Source of the DNA: Peromyscus leucopus
Lineage: Eukaryota; Chordata; Mammalia; Rodentia; Cricetidae
Reading direction: 5' to 3'
DNA length: 64,000 bases
Assembly: GCF_004664715.2 (NCBI RefSeq)
Contig: NC_051063.1
Coordinates: forward strand, 141,797,819-141,861,818
Under the pieces are notes generated by a model. That model did no database searches. It was given only the letters and a program-made list of their open reading frames with translations, and was not told the origin of the DNA. Made by a program: the position numbers and the translations under genes. Of the stretch, positions 32,555-45,679 are shown one piece after another. The first letter of the stretch is position 1; every line of letters begins with the position of its first letter.

Positions 32555-34540
32555 TATCCTCTTGATGACTAATTGCCCATAGATTGGATTGTTCCTTTTT
32601 ATTTTCAATGAATAAGCTCATTATTTTGACTTCGCAAGGATGGAGGACAAGGGGACTTAAATCTGATGCTGAATAGAGAATGAATTGATGTAATCATCTT
32701 GGACAACAGTTTAATATTATCTAACCACTCGTAAATTTGTTTCCCTTTGAATACGTCAATTTGACTTCTCTAGATGGAAACAGGCAAAAATTCGTATGTG
32801 TCTTCCCAGCACTATTCAAATCTCGCTACAGCTGGAACATCTCACAGGCTCACCTATAGCAGAATGGAAGGGACAAGAGTAAGGTGGAGTGAGAACTGCA
32901 CACTGGAGGAAAGATGGGGGCAGATACGTGTGTCAGCATCTGCAAACGCTGTTGAAGCGGGAAGCCATAGAAGCAACATGCATGTTTTCATTCACATCAC
33001 ACTTAAAGCCAGCAAGTTGAAACTCCATACTGATGGCAGATCTACATGAAGGAGAAAAAAAAATAAAAGAAAGGGACTTGTCAATCACACTGTTCAAGTC
33101 AGTGGTACTGTGAGTGTAAAGAGAAGGAATGGAAATCATCAGTTAGAAAGAGTTTCCAGAATGGATGGGTAGGATACTTTCTATTAATCTTGCAACATAA
33201 GAACCGTGACACTTTGAAAATGCAGATTATTTAAAATGCACATATGTACCTCATGCATCTTTTAGATAGATAAATTTTTGAATGTAAAAAGTAACAATCG
33301 GTTTAAAAGAAGTAGAGAAGAAGTGGCCATGATGCCCAAGAAAAAATCGGCTCCATTCTCTTCTTGTTAAGAAATAACAACAGAATTCTGACAATGACCA
33401 TTTAGTATTTTGAATAGATGCAGAAATGGACAGTTCTCTAAATTGTACATTTTATTTTGCAAATAAAAATGGATCCCTGTAGCATGAGAGTTGAATCAAA
33501 GTTATGCAGAGATTATAAAATAAATCTGGACATTATAAGCAATCCTCATGTGTTTTATATATAATATTTCCATACAAGTTTAATAGTTACCAGTATGTAT
33601 GAAGATTATGATTTTAAATCAATTATTCAGACCTTTAAATTAGCCAAATGCTATTCATTAAAATACCCGTTGTTTTATGTCCCTGTCTCCTTGTAAGATG
33701 ATTCTCAGACTCTATGAGACACATAAAGCACCACTGTCCCATGTCTTCCAGGTGTATTCATAGTACAATTGGAAGATCAATGTAGTTGCATAACTTGGGT
33801 GGATTTAGAGAAATCTTTTTCTTTCTGCATCTTGGAATAGTTGATAGTATTTGTATAGTTTGTGCCTTTGTCTTATTTCCCAACAAGAATTGGAAGAAGG
33901 TGCAGCACTCTGTATTCCTTGCTAAGCAGAGCTAGCCATTAAAAAACAATGGAAGGCACTAAAATCATAATATCCCATAATTTCCTCTCTCCGTAACACT
34001 GAAGGCTCATATCATCATTATGCAGAGGAGAGAACTGCTTGGGACAAACAGAACTTACTCAAAGTGATGGCTGTGTAGAGAATTGTGGCCTGTCTTCATG
34101 AATTCTCTGTTGTACTGTCTTCAACCCACAATACTAAGAATGGGCGAAGGTTTGGTATTGTAATGATGCACATAGGTCAAACGTGTATCTGGGTACAAGT
34201 CTATATTCACACTGGTCAGTCTGGTTCATGCCCATTATTAAACTGTGTTGTAAATTTTCATTTTGGGTACCATTCCTGATAATGAATGATGCCCACACAT
34301 CAACCAAATCAGGTTGTCATCTCTTTAAGAGATTAAGGATTTTTAGTAGAAGCTATAAAAATACTACCTTCGACATATTTTAAAGTTCCCAACTGCAGAA
34401 TGTTTGTGACACTTCTATAGGGATGATTGTCATGTGCTTATTTCCATTTTCCAGGGTCCTTCATCATCGCATGGGGCGGGTAATTAGCGAAGCTAAAAAC
34501 TGCTATCCGAGAATGCAACATCTCAGCTGTCATCCTGCTG
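32555..34540. other. unique AT-rich sequence
   Basis: No repeat or gene recognised over about 2 kb. Confidence 0.4.
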
Positions 34541-34542
34541 GA

Positions 34543-34569
34543 GTGTGTGTGTGTGTGTGTGGGGGGGGG
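34543..34569. repeat. (GT)9 G9 microsatellite
   Basis: Nine GT units followed by a run of nine G. Confidence 0.95.
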
Positions 34570-34571
34570 AA

Positions 34572-35305
34572 GTTACTTTGTAAAATGAGAGCCCAGCGGT
34601 GCCGTTGTATTGACTTTTATGTCATGTTTGTTTCGGTTTCCGAGTCAAAACAAGTTTCACAGCTCCGCCTGGCCCAGAAGGTTCCGCTGGCTTTATGAAA
34701 ATGAAGCTGTCTTGTTTGTCTGGTTCATAAATCATTGTCAAGTAGAGCCAGATAACAGAAACAAGTTCAGATTCCAGGATGATTATCCTTAGAGATGATG
34801 TATTAAATATACAGAATACAACTTGATTTCCAGAAGCCGTGTTGACTTCGCAGAACAAAGGCTGCAGGGGGAAATTACCTCATAAGAGGCGGTGTGAGAG
34901 CTTGCTCCAGCTGGGCAGGTGGGAACGGGAGGAAAAGAAAGGAGGCAGGGGCATCCGTGCACAGGAGGATGTGGGTGTTTTCTCCACTTTCCTCTTCACT
35001 ATTTCCCTGCGGTCCCATGCCTCTTATGTGTTTGTGGTTTTGACTCATCGAGGAAACATGTTCAGAAAGGATATCCTTCCTTCCTCCTCTGTGTTCTCGA
35101 ACTTCCCTTCCATCCTTTCCCCTGACAATCATGCTTTTAGGTCAGGACTCCTGGCCATTTACTCAACGCTCAGTGTGTTTCCCTGGAATTAACCTGGTGT
35201 GAGATGTCCCTTTGTAGAACTATAGCTCATGCATGGGAGGTGGCTCAGTACCTTTGCAGTGCTATCTCGTGGGCTGTGGAATGAAGTCTAGAGAAAAACC
35301 ACAGT
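34572..35305. other. unique non-coding sequence
   Basis: Retains some CpG; no element recognised. Confidence 0.4.
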
Positions 35306-35307
35306 GG

Positions 35308-35395
35308 AGGACTGGACTCAGGCTAAGTAACTAAGAGCACTTGCTCCTGAAGAGGACCTGGGCCCAGCTCTTATTACCCACATGGTGGCTCTTCT
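35308..35395 (+). mobile_element. B2/B3 SINE fragment
   Basis: GGACTGGACTCAGGCTAAGTA, CTAAGAGCACTTGCTCCTGA, AGAGGACCTGGGCCCAGCTC and CCCACATGGTGGCTC are the tRNA-derived head of B2/B3. The 3' part is missing. Confidence 0.75.
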
Positions 35396-35399
35396 ACAT

Positions 35400-38300
35400 T
35401 TCATGATCTTACTGTCTTACTGTTCATTAAATGGAGACAGCAGACATTTGAACCAGTTCAAATGCATGCAACTAACAAACAGAGGGTTATCTGCTATATA
35501 AGATGCCTTCTGCCTGAACAGATTGGGCCTCTACAGAGGCCCCAAAGCCATTTCAGAAATTCCCCCTCAGGAAACCCCTTCTCCCTCCCAACCCTTGCCC
35601 AGAGCCTTGTCTTTTGGGTATAGTCTTAGAGCTTATTCTCATTCTTCCCTGTTCACGTTTCTTTGAGGTACAGTCAAGAATTAATTGAATTTTTGTCTTT
35701 AAAATATTGATCCAATCTAATAGTATGGAGCTAAACAAGTTCATAGAATTTATGTTTGTGCACAGAGCTGTGCCTGTGGGCACAGCACAGAGTAGGTGTG
35801 CATTAATTGGTGAGAGAGCAAATAGAAAGGAAAATATGGAAATATGACCAAAGCCACCAGAACTTCTGGGTTAAACTCTTTTGTCAGAGCAACTAGAGGG
35901 GGATCCAAAATATTATTAAGATTGATTTCAGTATCAATTAGGATTCCATTCAATGGGAGTGAAAAACTTCCAAAGGCCCAAATGGCATAAAACAGAGTCA
36001 TAGTGCCATGGGTTTCTGGAATTATGAAAAGGGATGTTCTTTGTCTCCCAGGAAAACTCTTTCATATTAAGACACAACTAAAGGTAATGCTTTATATACA
36101 CAAGATCATACCTACTACAAGCCTTCATTTTGCTATTCAGAAAGTGAGTGCCTTAGAAAAATTATTACCTTGTCTTACCTGGAATATTTGACTGATTTAT
36201 CATTAATGGACATACTCACTTGTACTGCAGAAAGGAAAAATGGAAAATTGCTCTTTTTATTTTTAACTATGATAAACATAGATGACAGGTTAGGGCTTTC
36301 CTCCCCATAGGTACTCTTCCAGATGCATGTCCATCATTTACATCATTCGAGTCTTTGTCTGACCTCATCTCTTATGTATGCAAAGTAACCAGTTTTCATA
36401 GTTATAATCAATGGGCTAAAATGTCTACTTGAGATTCATATGTTCTAAACCATGGAATTCCAGAGGGGTGAACCAAGTTCTTGTATAGTATTTAGATTTT
36501 TGAAAGTGTGAGCTGATTTTCTATCCCAGTGGTGTAGAAAGTTGGAGACCCCCACTTTAAGATGAGCGGGTTTCCACGAGGCAATCGATAGAGATAGCCC
36601 ACACAGTTTATTTTCTATTACGTATACCTTACAGGCTCTTGAGTCAAGTACTGTGGCAGGGTTTCTAGAAGGCTGCTGCTTTTGAGGAAAGATCATCAAT
36701 AACATATGTAGCCAAGCAAGCTAAAATAATTACAATCAAATTTCATGCTTCAGGGCATAAACTGATTCCCAGCAAGGGTCAGGAAGGAATTATGTTGCCT
36801 TCACCCGGGCGTGCTGTTCCTTGTTTTGTTTTCTTTTCAACCCTTCTCCCATCTTCAAATACTGATCAGTGTTCTCAAGAAGTCAGGTCAGCTGAGCCCA
36901 CACTTTTCCTTGGTCGCCTCATGTCTGGGTTCTGTTTCCTCATGCTGCCCAAGAATTTAGCCTCCGGAGCAAACCACGGATTGAGAAGTGTTGTCTATTG
37001 TGAATTTGATTTTTTGTGGACTTAGTTTGGAGAGTTGTGAGTCTGAAAGAGAGAAGAAAACAACTTCAGAGGCCAGTATTCCAGAATCAGATTTAAAAGA
37101 TAGCTGAGGATCACATCCTCTCTCAGAGGGCCTCTTAACTCACCCATTTTCAGTCCTAGGTTTTCTCTTTTTTTCCTCAGCTCAGTGACTGGCTCTTTCT
37201 CATTCAAAACTCTATCAAAACATAGGGCTGCTCGATCCAGAATAGCTTTGAAATCCATAAACAGTAGGTCTGACTCTTTGTCACTAGTTCTTTGGGGACA
37301 ATGGGTAGACAGAAGAGAGAGGGCCAGTGGTTATACTCAGTCATAAGATGCTTCTGCACACTAAGCATGAAGGCCTTTGAGATAATTATATTCTGTGTAT
37401 TGGAGCCAACTAGGGAAGCTTCAGGCTGACATGAGGATACATCTGGGCCTGATAACAATTGCAAATACTCAGGGCACACTTTTACGAAGAGCTTATGTTA
37501 CTATGTGAAACAGCATGTTTTTACAGCACTCACAACAGTCAGATAAATAAAACAGCTCTCCGTGCAAAGCTTGGTGGGGGAAAAATGTATTTCGTAACAT
37601 TTCATTTAGAGCAGAAAAATTTCCCCACTGAGAAGGGAACATTTGACCCTGAGAAAATGTTAAGTTCTTTCCACAGCTGCTGGAAGTAATGACAGTGCGA
37701 TACTCTGGGCTGCCATTAATGATGTTTCGTGGAAAATAACATTACCTCTCGTTCAGAGGGACAGTTTTGGAGATTTGGGTCCCTTTTGAAAGAGTAGAAG
37801 AGACCTGGTATAAAGCCAATCTGTTTACACACATGCAAGCCAAGAGAGCTTAGAATGAAGAGTCTGTACCCTTTTGTCTGCACCCAGGCTAAATGCATGG
37901 TTTTGTTTGTTTGGAAACTGCGTTGGAGAGCAGGGTTAACGTGTGGAGCATAGCTGAAGTGAATCGCAAGATTATCATCCATGCTTTGGAGCAAAGTCAG
38001 GTAGGAGGAGGAGATGCAGGCAAACAGCTCACATTCAGAGTTTTGTGTGAGATGCCAAGCATCATCAGTAAGGTCCTAAGCAAGCCCTCTTGCTCACATG
38101 TCCAGTCATCCTCAGGCCTCTTTCCTCCTCTGGAGAACTGCAGGACCAGAAAGCCAAGGGACACACTGACTGGCGTCTGTCATTCTGTCCCCTTCTTCCT
38201 GCTGGACCTTTTAAAGATGCAGTTTGGTACAGACGTGGTTCACGTCCTTGCTCCTTCATCCTGTGCACAGTCTTGTAACAGTCTGTAATTCTCACACATC

Positions 38301-38475
38301 TACTCCTTCTGAACATTCTTCCTCCAGACTTGTCTATCAGGATCCTAACTATCATGAAGGAGAAAAGAAATACCATGCGATTCCCATCTGTAAGGAGCCT
38401 TGGAGCCTTTCACTTTTTAGTGAATGTTTCATTTCTAATTTTCAATGAAATATGAAAGAAAGGGGTTTAGTTTCT
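35400..38475. other. unique non-coding sequence
   Basis: Three kilobases with no recognised transposon and no credible exon. Confidence 0.4.
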
Positions 38476-38477
38476 GT

Positions 38478-38575
38478 TTCGCAGATGTGGCTGACTGAGG
38501 CTTAGCTTATGATGATGTTACTTACCCCAGACTCTACATCAGTGAATTGCAGAGCACAAGCTCAGTCCTGTTGTC
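38478..38575 (-). mobile_element. MIR SINE fragment
   Basis: TCGCAGATGTGGCTGACTGA, GGCTTAGC, GATGTTACTTACCCCAGACT and GTGAATTGCAGAGCACAAGC follow the reversed MIR core (compare CAGATGAGGAAACTGAGGC). Confidence 0.65.
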
Positions 38576-38579
38576 TCTA

Positions 38580-41460
38580 ATTAAATAAAGACTCTTTATT
38601 GATGAGACTACCTTAAAATGAGCAGTAATTTCAATTTGAAAACCACCTTTCTTTCTTTTCTATATTTTCTATACAGAGTAAAGTCAATAGTTCCCCAGAA
38701 CATGTTTTATACTCCCCTTAACTCAGATGTACAGAAAAAATGATTAAATGAGCTGATAGAAACTAGAGAGGACTAATGAGTGACATCCTGTGTATAAGCC
38801 TCCTCTGTAGATGGATACCGAATATACCTCTAAACACGTGTTGTTTTAACAATTGCATGCTGTAGCTTCCAATTTATTCTCATGTGCAGGGAAATCAGCA
38901 CAGATTTTCTTGACCGTAATTAATGTGTTTAGGGACGACACTCCACATTTTACTAAGTCCCCCATGCGCTGGGCTCCTCCGGTCATCTCTCTTGAAGACA
39001 AAATGCGCCTTTTGCTTAAGTAGTCCCGAGGTTTGGTTTGTTTGCTATTCGGGGGGTGGCGAAAGGACATGGTTTTTCTGGAAAGCTGGCTCCTGTGTTC
39101 TCAGGGGTTATAAAAATGGGAATCATTTTTATTGGCAATCCCCGGGAATAGTGCTGAGACAAATGGAAAGCCGAAGATAAGGATCCTCTGAGGTGCGAAC
39201 ATACAGCTGTTGGGAATTGCCAGAGAATCTGACCAATAAAGGAAGTCACTATTTTTCCAGGCCTGAAGTGAGTTATAGGGCGAGACGGGTGTTGTATATT
39301 TATGTAAGGCAACAGCAGGGAGTTTAAGCGGCTGGATATTGCTGAAAGAGCATCATTCACATTCAGGCCGAGACAAAAGGTGGAAATGAAGCAACATCCT
39401 GGCCAAAGAAGGCCTCACGACAGAATAATAACGTTTCGGAGACGGGGGCTGTGTGCATGGCCGAGGGTCGGCCACAAAACCAGGAAATGATCAAGATGCC
39501 TTGTCAGACCTTCAGAAAACAGTCACACACACATGCACACGTGCGGGCACACACATACACACTCACACTCAGGATTAAGGCCTGGCCAAGTGTCCTTGGG
39601 AAGGCAGTCATTTATCTTCCACAGAACTGCATAGACAATTACCCGCAACCTTCGTCAGTATAGTCAGCAAGACAGGTTTGCCAAAAGTGCTGAAAAAAAT
39701 ATGTATCAATATCCACACGTGTTGGTGGGCCTCCTGTTTGGTGTCTATTATCACCCACGCTCCAGCCTCACTAAGCTTTCACAGATACAACTAACTCAGG
39801 ACAATATTTGAAGAACTAGAGTGTTCTGGCGGGCCCCAGTCTGAGGAAGGGGATGGGCAGGCAGAGGCTGACTTATCTCCTCGTTTATTTATTGTCCTTT
39901 TGTTTAGAGGAAGTTGCAAGCTGAAAAAAGGGTTCATGAAATCACACGCTCCTCTCACGATAAATGCTGAGAGGAAAAGAGAGAAAATCAGTTTGAAGGG
40001 GGAGAAAAATCCCAAAACAGGAAATGAAGGGGTTTTAGCATTCCAAAAATATTCATAGCTTTTCTGTAGAAGTTTTGGGAAAAAAAATCATGCTTTTTTC
40101 CGCTTTAGAAGAGAGAGGGAGGAAAGGAGGGAGGCAGAGGGAGAAAGTTGGGTGGGTAGAGAGGTGGTGAGGAGTTGCGGGGGAGGAATCAGGATCAAAA
40201 ATTAATTATTTGGAAAAATATTTTTTTAATAATAATAAAAAAAACGGCCTCTAGTACACCCAAATGCTAAGTGCTATTGAATTTTCAAATGGTGGGTTGT
40301 AGGTGTCTCTGCAACCATGTATTCTAATAAAAACAAACAAGCACACAAAGCACAATTAAATGAAAGAAAGTGGACATCTCCTGTCCCGCTGGCCATTTTC
40401 TGTAACACACAACTTGAGTGTGGTCATTAAATCAAGGAATAGCACACAGGGGTAAAGACAGTGAAAACTTCTCAAAAGTTGACCAGAAGAGCTGATCCAA
40501 TGATTATGGGAAGTTCAAGGGAAATTAAAATGCTTGTTAATAAGATGAGTATTATGTGTGCCACAAAGTAAGTTTGCGGGTTTTCCTTGTTAAGAGTAAG
40601 AAAAATCTGCTATCACAGTGGCCTCTCTGTCAAGGAAAACATACTTGCATCCTTTTGGGTATTTTGCTCAAATTTAAAGGGAACGGTGGAATAAAAAAAA
40701 ATGCACAGAATTATTTTGATTTTTCTTTCTTTTTTCTTTCTCTTTGTACTTTTATGGCTAAATAAAATTACCATGAACAACAACAACAACAATAAAAGTT
40801 AAACTAGATAAGAACAATGGAGTGGACTGACTTAACTTCCTTCACAAATTCTTAGACTCTTCACACCAGCTTTCTGGTTCAGCCCCAATATCATCAGAAT
40901 GTGGCATTCAACAGCTTTCCTAAAAGCCAAAGGCAAGGAGAAATAAGAAGACACAATGAGACCTCCTGCCTAGTGTCCCCAGAGCTAGCAACTTGCGTAT
41001 AGGGACAGTTCTTGCAGCAATTGCTGGTGAGTTTACCAGAGCAGAGGAGTCAAAGACCCCTGGAACCCAAAGCTTCAGCACATGCACAAAGTGATTTTAC
41101 TTGCCAATTCCCTATTTTTGCACAGGGGGATGTCTTACGTGCTAGGGTCATGCAAATTCATCCCGGGCTTCTGAAGCATCAGGTAATAGGCTTGGCCAGA
41201 GGCAGGATTCCAAAACCATTTTCCAAGCTGTCAAATCCTGTATGAAAAACCTAATATTTTGACCACCCCTCCCATCTCATGGCATGCTTGCCTGGCACTA
41301 AGAAATGCACTCATGGAGAACATAGAGTAATAGGTTACTTACTGGAGCATAGCCTTGAAGTACTTGAAGAAAAATGCCATTTCCATGGAATCTGAGAACC
41401 ATCCAGTAAGGAAAGACCTTAAACAAATATTGTTCAGTCTCCATTGGTGTATTTATGATG
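38580..41460. other. repeat-poor region, candidate conserved block at 38.9-39.4 kb
   Basis: No SINE or LINE recognised. The part 38880-39430 retains many CpG (for example TCCCCGGGAATAG, AGGCGAGAC-type words) and looks unlike neutral AT-rich rodent DNA. A purine-rich stretch lies at 40110-40190. No gene is supported. Confidence 0.35.
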
Positions 41461-41466
41461 TACAGG

Positions 41467-41502
41467 CAGACAGATAGATAGATGGATGGATGGTAAATCA
41501 CA

Positions 41503-41556
<54 letters not shown>
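41467..41556. repeat. (CAGA/GATA/GATG)n and (CA)27 microsatellites
   Basis: Short GATA/GATG tetramers at 41468-41494 are followed by a pure CA array at 41503-41556. Confidence 0.95.
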
Positions 41557-41557
<1 letters not shown>

Positions 41558-41559
41558 TT

Positions 41560-44505
41560 CTCTTATAGTAGGGGTTGGGGGGAAGAAAGAACTCTTTCTG
41601 CCTTTGGCTTCTCCTTTAAATATTTGACGGAGAAATCAATAGTTCCACTGCAACACCCATGGGTTGTGGTATGCGGAGGAGAAAAAGAAAAAGAAAAAAA
41701 AAAGCCTTGTATTTAAACAGGGATTTTAACCTTTTCACCTTAGCCTCTTCTATTTCCCTTCCTTCTACTCAAAGCATTTAGGTAAATTAGGACAAGATTC
41801 CTCCATAAACATGCAAGGGGATCTGTTAAACTTTCATCTCTAATTTATTCATGAAGGAGCCAGGTCTTCCCTGGCCCGGCTGTGCATCACACTGTCAGGA
41901 TGACTTTCTCTCTTGTTGAGAAAGGCGATGGGAGAAGACAGAGCACAAGCCTGGGGTTTGGAGGCAATTGCTGCAAGAAGAAAACAAAACAATCCTTCCC
42001 CAAACAAATGAACAAAACCCACTTGCTTAGCTGAGTGAATGTGAGCAAAACTTTGTGATTGCTGGAATGAGTACTAAGCATATATGCATGGGAAAGTGTA
42101 GAATAAAAATGAATTATGAGTTGTATATTACAAATATGTAATATATAAAATGGATATATATATATATTCTATACTACACATGTAATATGAATATATGTTC
42201 TGTATGCCTGAGATTGTTTATGCAGCAACATTGTATAAAGGTACTCTATTACCAGCTCAGTGCACAGTTGGATGTAGTGTCCTGAACAATGCAAGACACA
42301 TCTGAATTTAAACTTCTAAATCAAGTTGTTTTCAGATCTGCTATGATGCTGTAGTTTTAAGGACATGGAAGCTTCAGACTGGGGACTTTCCATCCTGACA
42401 GTTCTTGTCCACATGCAAAGACACAGATCTCTATTGAACTCTGTGCAGGAGACCATGTGTGTTCACCCTAGGCACCCTGAACATGTGTAAGCTCAGTTTT
42501 GCTTTCAAACTGGACTGTTGTTTAATATATTGGATGCTTTCTATTAAATGTTTCTCATCTTTGACGTTTTCTTTTGCATTGAAATCATTTCCCAGTGTGT
42601 TTGTTTCCTTTCTTGTCCACTTTCAAACAGACATTGCCTTTGGAGGCTCATGGAACAGGAAGTAGTCTTGTAATGTGAAAGCCCTTATGTGAGTTGATAA
42701 ATAGGTTGCTTGGTTTTGCCATCCCCACCCTAGCATTCAAAAATTATCATCTTTTATACATGGGAAAAAGGGAGGGGGTGTGATCTGGCATTAGTTCTTT
42801 TAGTCGTCAGGAAATTACAAAATGTACACTTGCGAAGTAAGCAATTTTTGCAGTCGGCCTGCACATCCATCTTTTTAATGAGCCTTGTTTATAACTCGAC
42901 GCCATGCTTCTAGTCACCTACCCTGTTTACGTCTTTGGCCCCTTTAATTAAGAGAAGAACCAGTTAAAAGAAAGTGGGAAGAAATATTAATATGATCTGA
43001 TTAATTCAGCTAGCAGGAGGTTATGGGGTAGCAAGGTTATTATAACCTATAAAGGCAATATGAATAAAGCTGTATCCATTTGTAATTTTATTAGGCGGAG
43101 CAAATTAGTGAGACTGCATAACAGTGACAAAAGACCTGTTCCTATTCTCCCTTACCCCCTACTGCAAGGGCCAGGTGCCCAAAGTTAGGCTCCATATTAG
43201 GCAAATGAGGTCTGATAAATCTCAGCTGCTCAGCTAATGAGAACCTCCTGAGCGGCCGCTATGCTAATTTGGAAAGATTAGCTGGGATGTGTGTGTGTGT
43301 GGCTGGTTAAAGTCCAATGAGATAAAAGTGAAGCCCCGGCAAGGAGAACCAATACCCACAAAGGGTTAAAGACAGAAAGCCTCTCTTGGGACAGGTAAGG
43401 CAAGGCTGATGGATACACAGTAGCTGTTATCAAGAAGTAGACTATCAAGAGTAGGTGGAAGAATGGCAGACAATAGGAGAAACTAGAACTTTAAAGGAGA
43501 TATGGCTGTAACCGGCCCCTTTTAATGACGAAAGCCATAAAGGCCCTCTCTTCAGCGTCTGAAGCTCCCATCGCGGACCCCATCATATCACAACACAACA
43601 TGTCTCCAATTTGATAGAATTAGCAAAAATTGTAGTGTTTATTTCTGGCAAAAAAAAAAATGTAGTGAATCTTGAGAAGGAGGATTTAAAGTAAAGTAAC
43701 GCAGGCATGTTGATAGCTTTTAATACCAAGATCTTACATATCTGCCATAACACAATCAAGGAATTTAGAAACAAGGATTTAGAAACAGCTTCATTATTTC
43801 AGAATTCTGTCTTGGAAAATGTTTTTAGGGCTCCAGCAGACAGTATGTCGTTTCCATGTCTTGTTTCCACTGACCCATCCTTCACAACTCCAAGTTCTGA
43901 CTTTCTGTGTGTCTAGTCATTGTTCCGTCTGTACGGTGGTGTATCTCCCACTTTGTGGCCCATCCTTATCCGGTCTCAGCCTGCCTCCACCACTACAGAT
44001 AAACTGTGTTCCTGCACCGTGAGTCCCCCTCCCCCATTCTGCAGTGGCTCAGGACTGGGTTTCTGTTTAGCCACTTGCAAGCATTGTTCTGTTCTAATAT
44101 TTGAATATTGTGGTGGCTCTTAGTCAAAGAATACAACATAGATGCAAATCTGTAATGGCTCAACTGAGTTGTTAGCAAAGTGATAAGTAGCTGCCTATCA
44201 TCAGTGGCACATTCCATTGGATATTTTCTTTCAAATAAGAACGTCTATGCATTGACTAAAAGCTGCAGATGATCTCAGAAATCCAATGAAAAGACTAAAG
44301 GCATTTTAAACAGGTATTCTTAAGTTTTGGAAATCATTTAAATATTTTAATTTATTTTTTTAAATAAAAATAAATTTGTTCAAAAAATATAAGACGTAAG
44401 AAAATAAATTCTATCTGTCTAAGCAATGTCTTTTTTTATGAATATTTGTATCCCCTTCCAGAAATTCATCTGCTAAGAAGCATATGAAATACAAGATTCA
44501 ACAGT
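41560..44505. other. repeat-poor region, candidate conserved block at 42.82-43.32 kb
   Basis: No recognisable transposon. The block 42820-43320 contains TTAATTAA (42944-42951), several TAAT/ATTA sites, TATGCTAATTTGG (43260-43272) and the 8-mer GCGGCCGC (43252-43259), a rare CpG-rich word in such AT-rich context. An AT-rich stretch with (TA)n lies at 42120-42180. Confidence 0.4.
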
Positions 44506-44508
44506 ACT

Positions 44509-44600
44509 AAATGGTTGGGCCTTTGGGGGAATAATTAGATCAGGAGGGTGGGGCCTTTCATGAACATGAATTGTACACTCAAGAAAGAGGAGGTTTTGGG
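44509..44600 (+). mobile_element. MaLR LTR fragment (MST/MLT-like)
   Basis: GGTTGGGCCTTTGGGGGAATA, ATTAGATCAGGAGGGTGGGG and CCTTTCATGAACATGAATTG match the conserved core of mammalian MaLR LTRs (GGTGATTAGGTCATGAGGGTGG type). Confidence 0.55.
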
Positions 44601-44664
44601 GTACACAAAATGGTGTATGGGGTAAAGCTGCCAAAATGACCATCCCAGAAGCCATATTTCAGGA

Positions 44665-44707
44665 TGAAAGAACAAGTTGTCCTCTGATCTCCCTGTGCAC
44701 ACCATGG

Positions 44708-44758
<51 letters not shown>
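44665..44758 (+). mobile_element. B2-superfamily SINE 3' end with (CA)n tail
   Basis: GAAAGAACAAGTTGTCCTCT, GATCTCCCTGTGCACACCAT then (CA)n from 44712. The 5' part is missing. Confidence 0.7.
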
Positions 44759-44759
<1 letters not shown>

Positions 44760-44781
44760 ACAAATAAATATTTAAGAAAAA

Positions 44782-45010
44782 ATAAAGAGAAGACTAGAGA
44801 GAAAGCTCATCAAATTCAAAGCACCAGAAACTCTAACAGAGGATCTGAGTTTGGATCCCAGCACCCACATGGAGGTTCACAACCATCTCTAACTCCAGTT
44901 CCGGGAGATATTGGTGCTTTCTTTTGGCCTCACTAGGTACCAGGAATAAAAGTGGTATACAGATATCCATGTAGGTAAAACACCCATACACTAAAAATAA
45001 AAATTTTAAG
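44782..45010 (+). mobile_element. B3 SINE
   Basis: AGAGAGAAAGCTCATCAAAT (head), GGATCTGAGTTTGGATCCCA, GCACCCACATGGAGGTTCAC, AACCATCTCTAACTCCAGTT, CCGGGAGAT and CTTTTGGCCTC are the B3 body. It ends in AAAATAAAAATTTT. Confidence 0.88.
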
Positions 45011-45014
45011 AGGA

Positions 45015-45184
45015 AGAAAGAGGCTTGAAGGAGCCTGTTGGCCTCTTCTGCCTTACCAACACGCAGATGATTCCATCTGTTTTATCAGGAAAGGATCCTC
45101 ACCAGATAAAGTTTGCTCCATCTTTATCTTGAATTTCTCATCCCCTAAGACTGGGAGATAAGAATTTCTCTCATTTATAAATTA
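45015..45184. other. short unique spacer
   Basis: Nothing recognised. Confidence 0.4.
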
Positions 45185-45190
45185 GTCATT

Positions 45191-45590
45191 TGTGATAGCT
45201 ATTCTTGGTTGTCAACTTGACTACATCTAGACTTAACTCAAACCAATAATAGAGAGCATGCCTGTGAGCAGTTTTTGCTTAATTTGAAGTAGGAAGATAC
45301 ACTTCTAATCCAGATCTTGAGGCAGAAGACATACCTTCTGCTGAAAACCTACATAAGGACATGAAAGAAGGAAGCTTTTGGTCTTTGCCTTATTGCTCTG
45401 GCCTTATTAGCAAGTCCATTCCTTCATTGCATTAGAGCCTACTTCTTCAGGATTCAGGTATCTGCTGGAGACCAGCTGAGACATCCAGCCTCATGGACTG
45501 AGCAACTACAGGATTCTTAGACTTTCCATTCATAGCCAGCCATTGTTGGATTAGCTGGACCATAGCCTGTAAGTCATTCTAATAAATCTG

Positions 45591-45634
<44 letters not shown>

Positions 45635-45677
45635 TTCTATAAATTCTGCTACTCTAAAAAAAAACCTAACTAATACA
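45191..45677 (+). mobile_element. ERVL LTR, MT2-like
   Basis: Starts TGTGATAGCTATTCTTGGTT, GTCAACTTGACTACATCTAG; then GAAGGAAGCTTTTGGTCTTT, CATTAGAGCCTACTTCTTCA, ATTGTTGGATTAGCTGGACC, GTAAGTCATTCTAATAAATC and ends CTAACTAATACA. AATAAA lies near 45581. Flanks TCATT and TCATC match at 4 of 5, as for ERVL 5-bp duplications. An (AT)n expansion at 45593-45631 sits inside it. The second copy is at 54715-55169. Confidence 0.78.
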
Positions 45678-45679
45678 TC

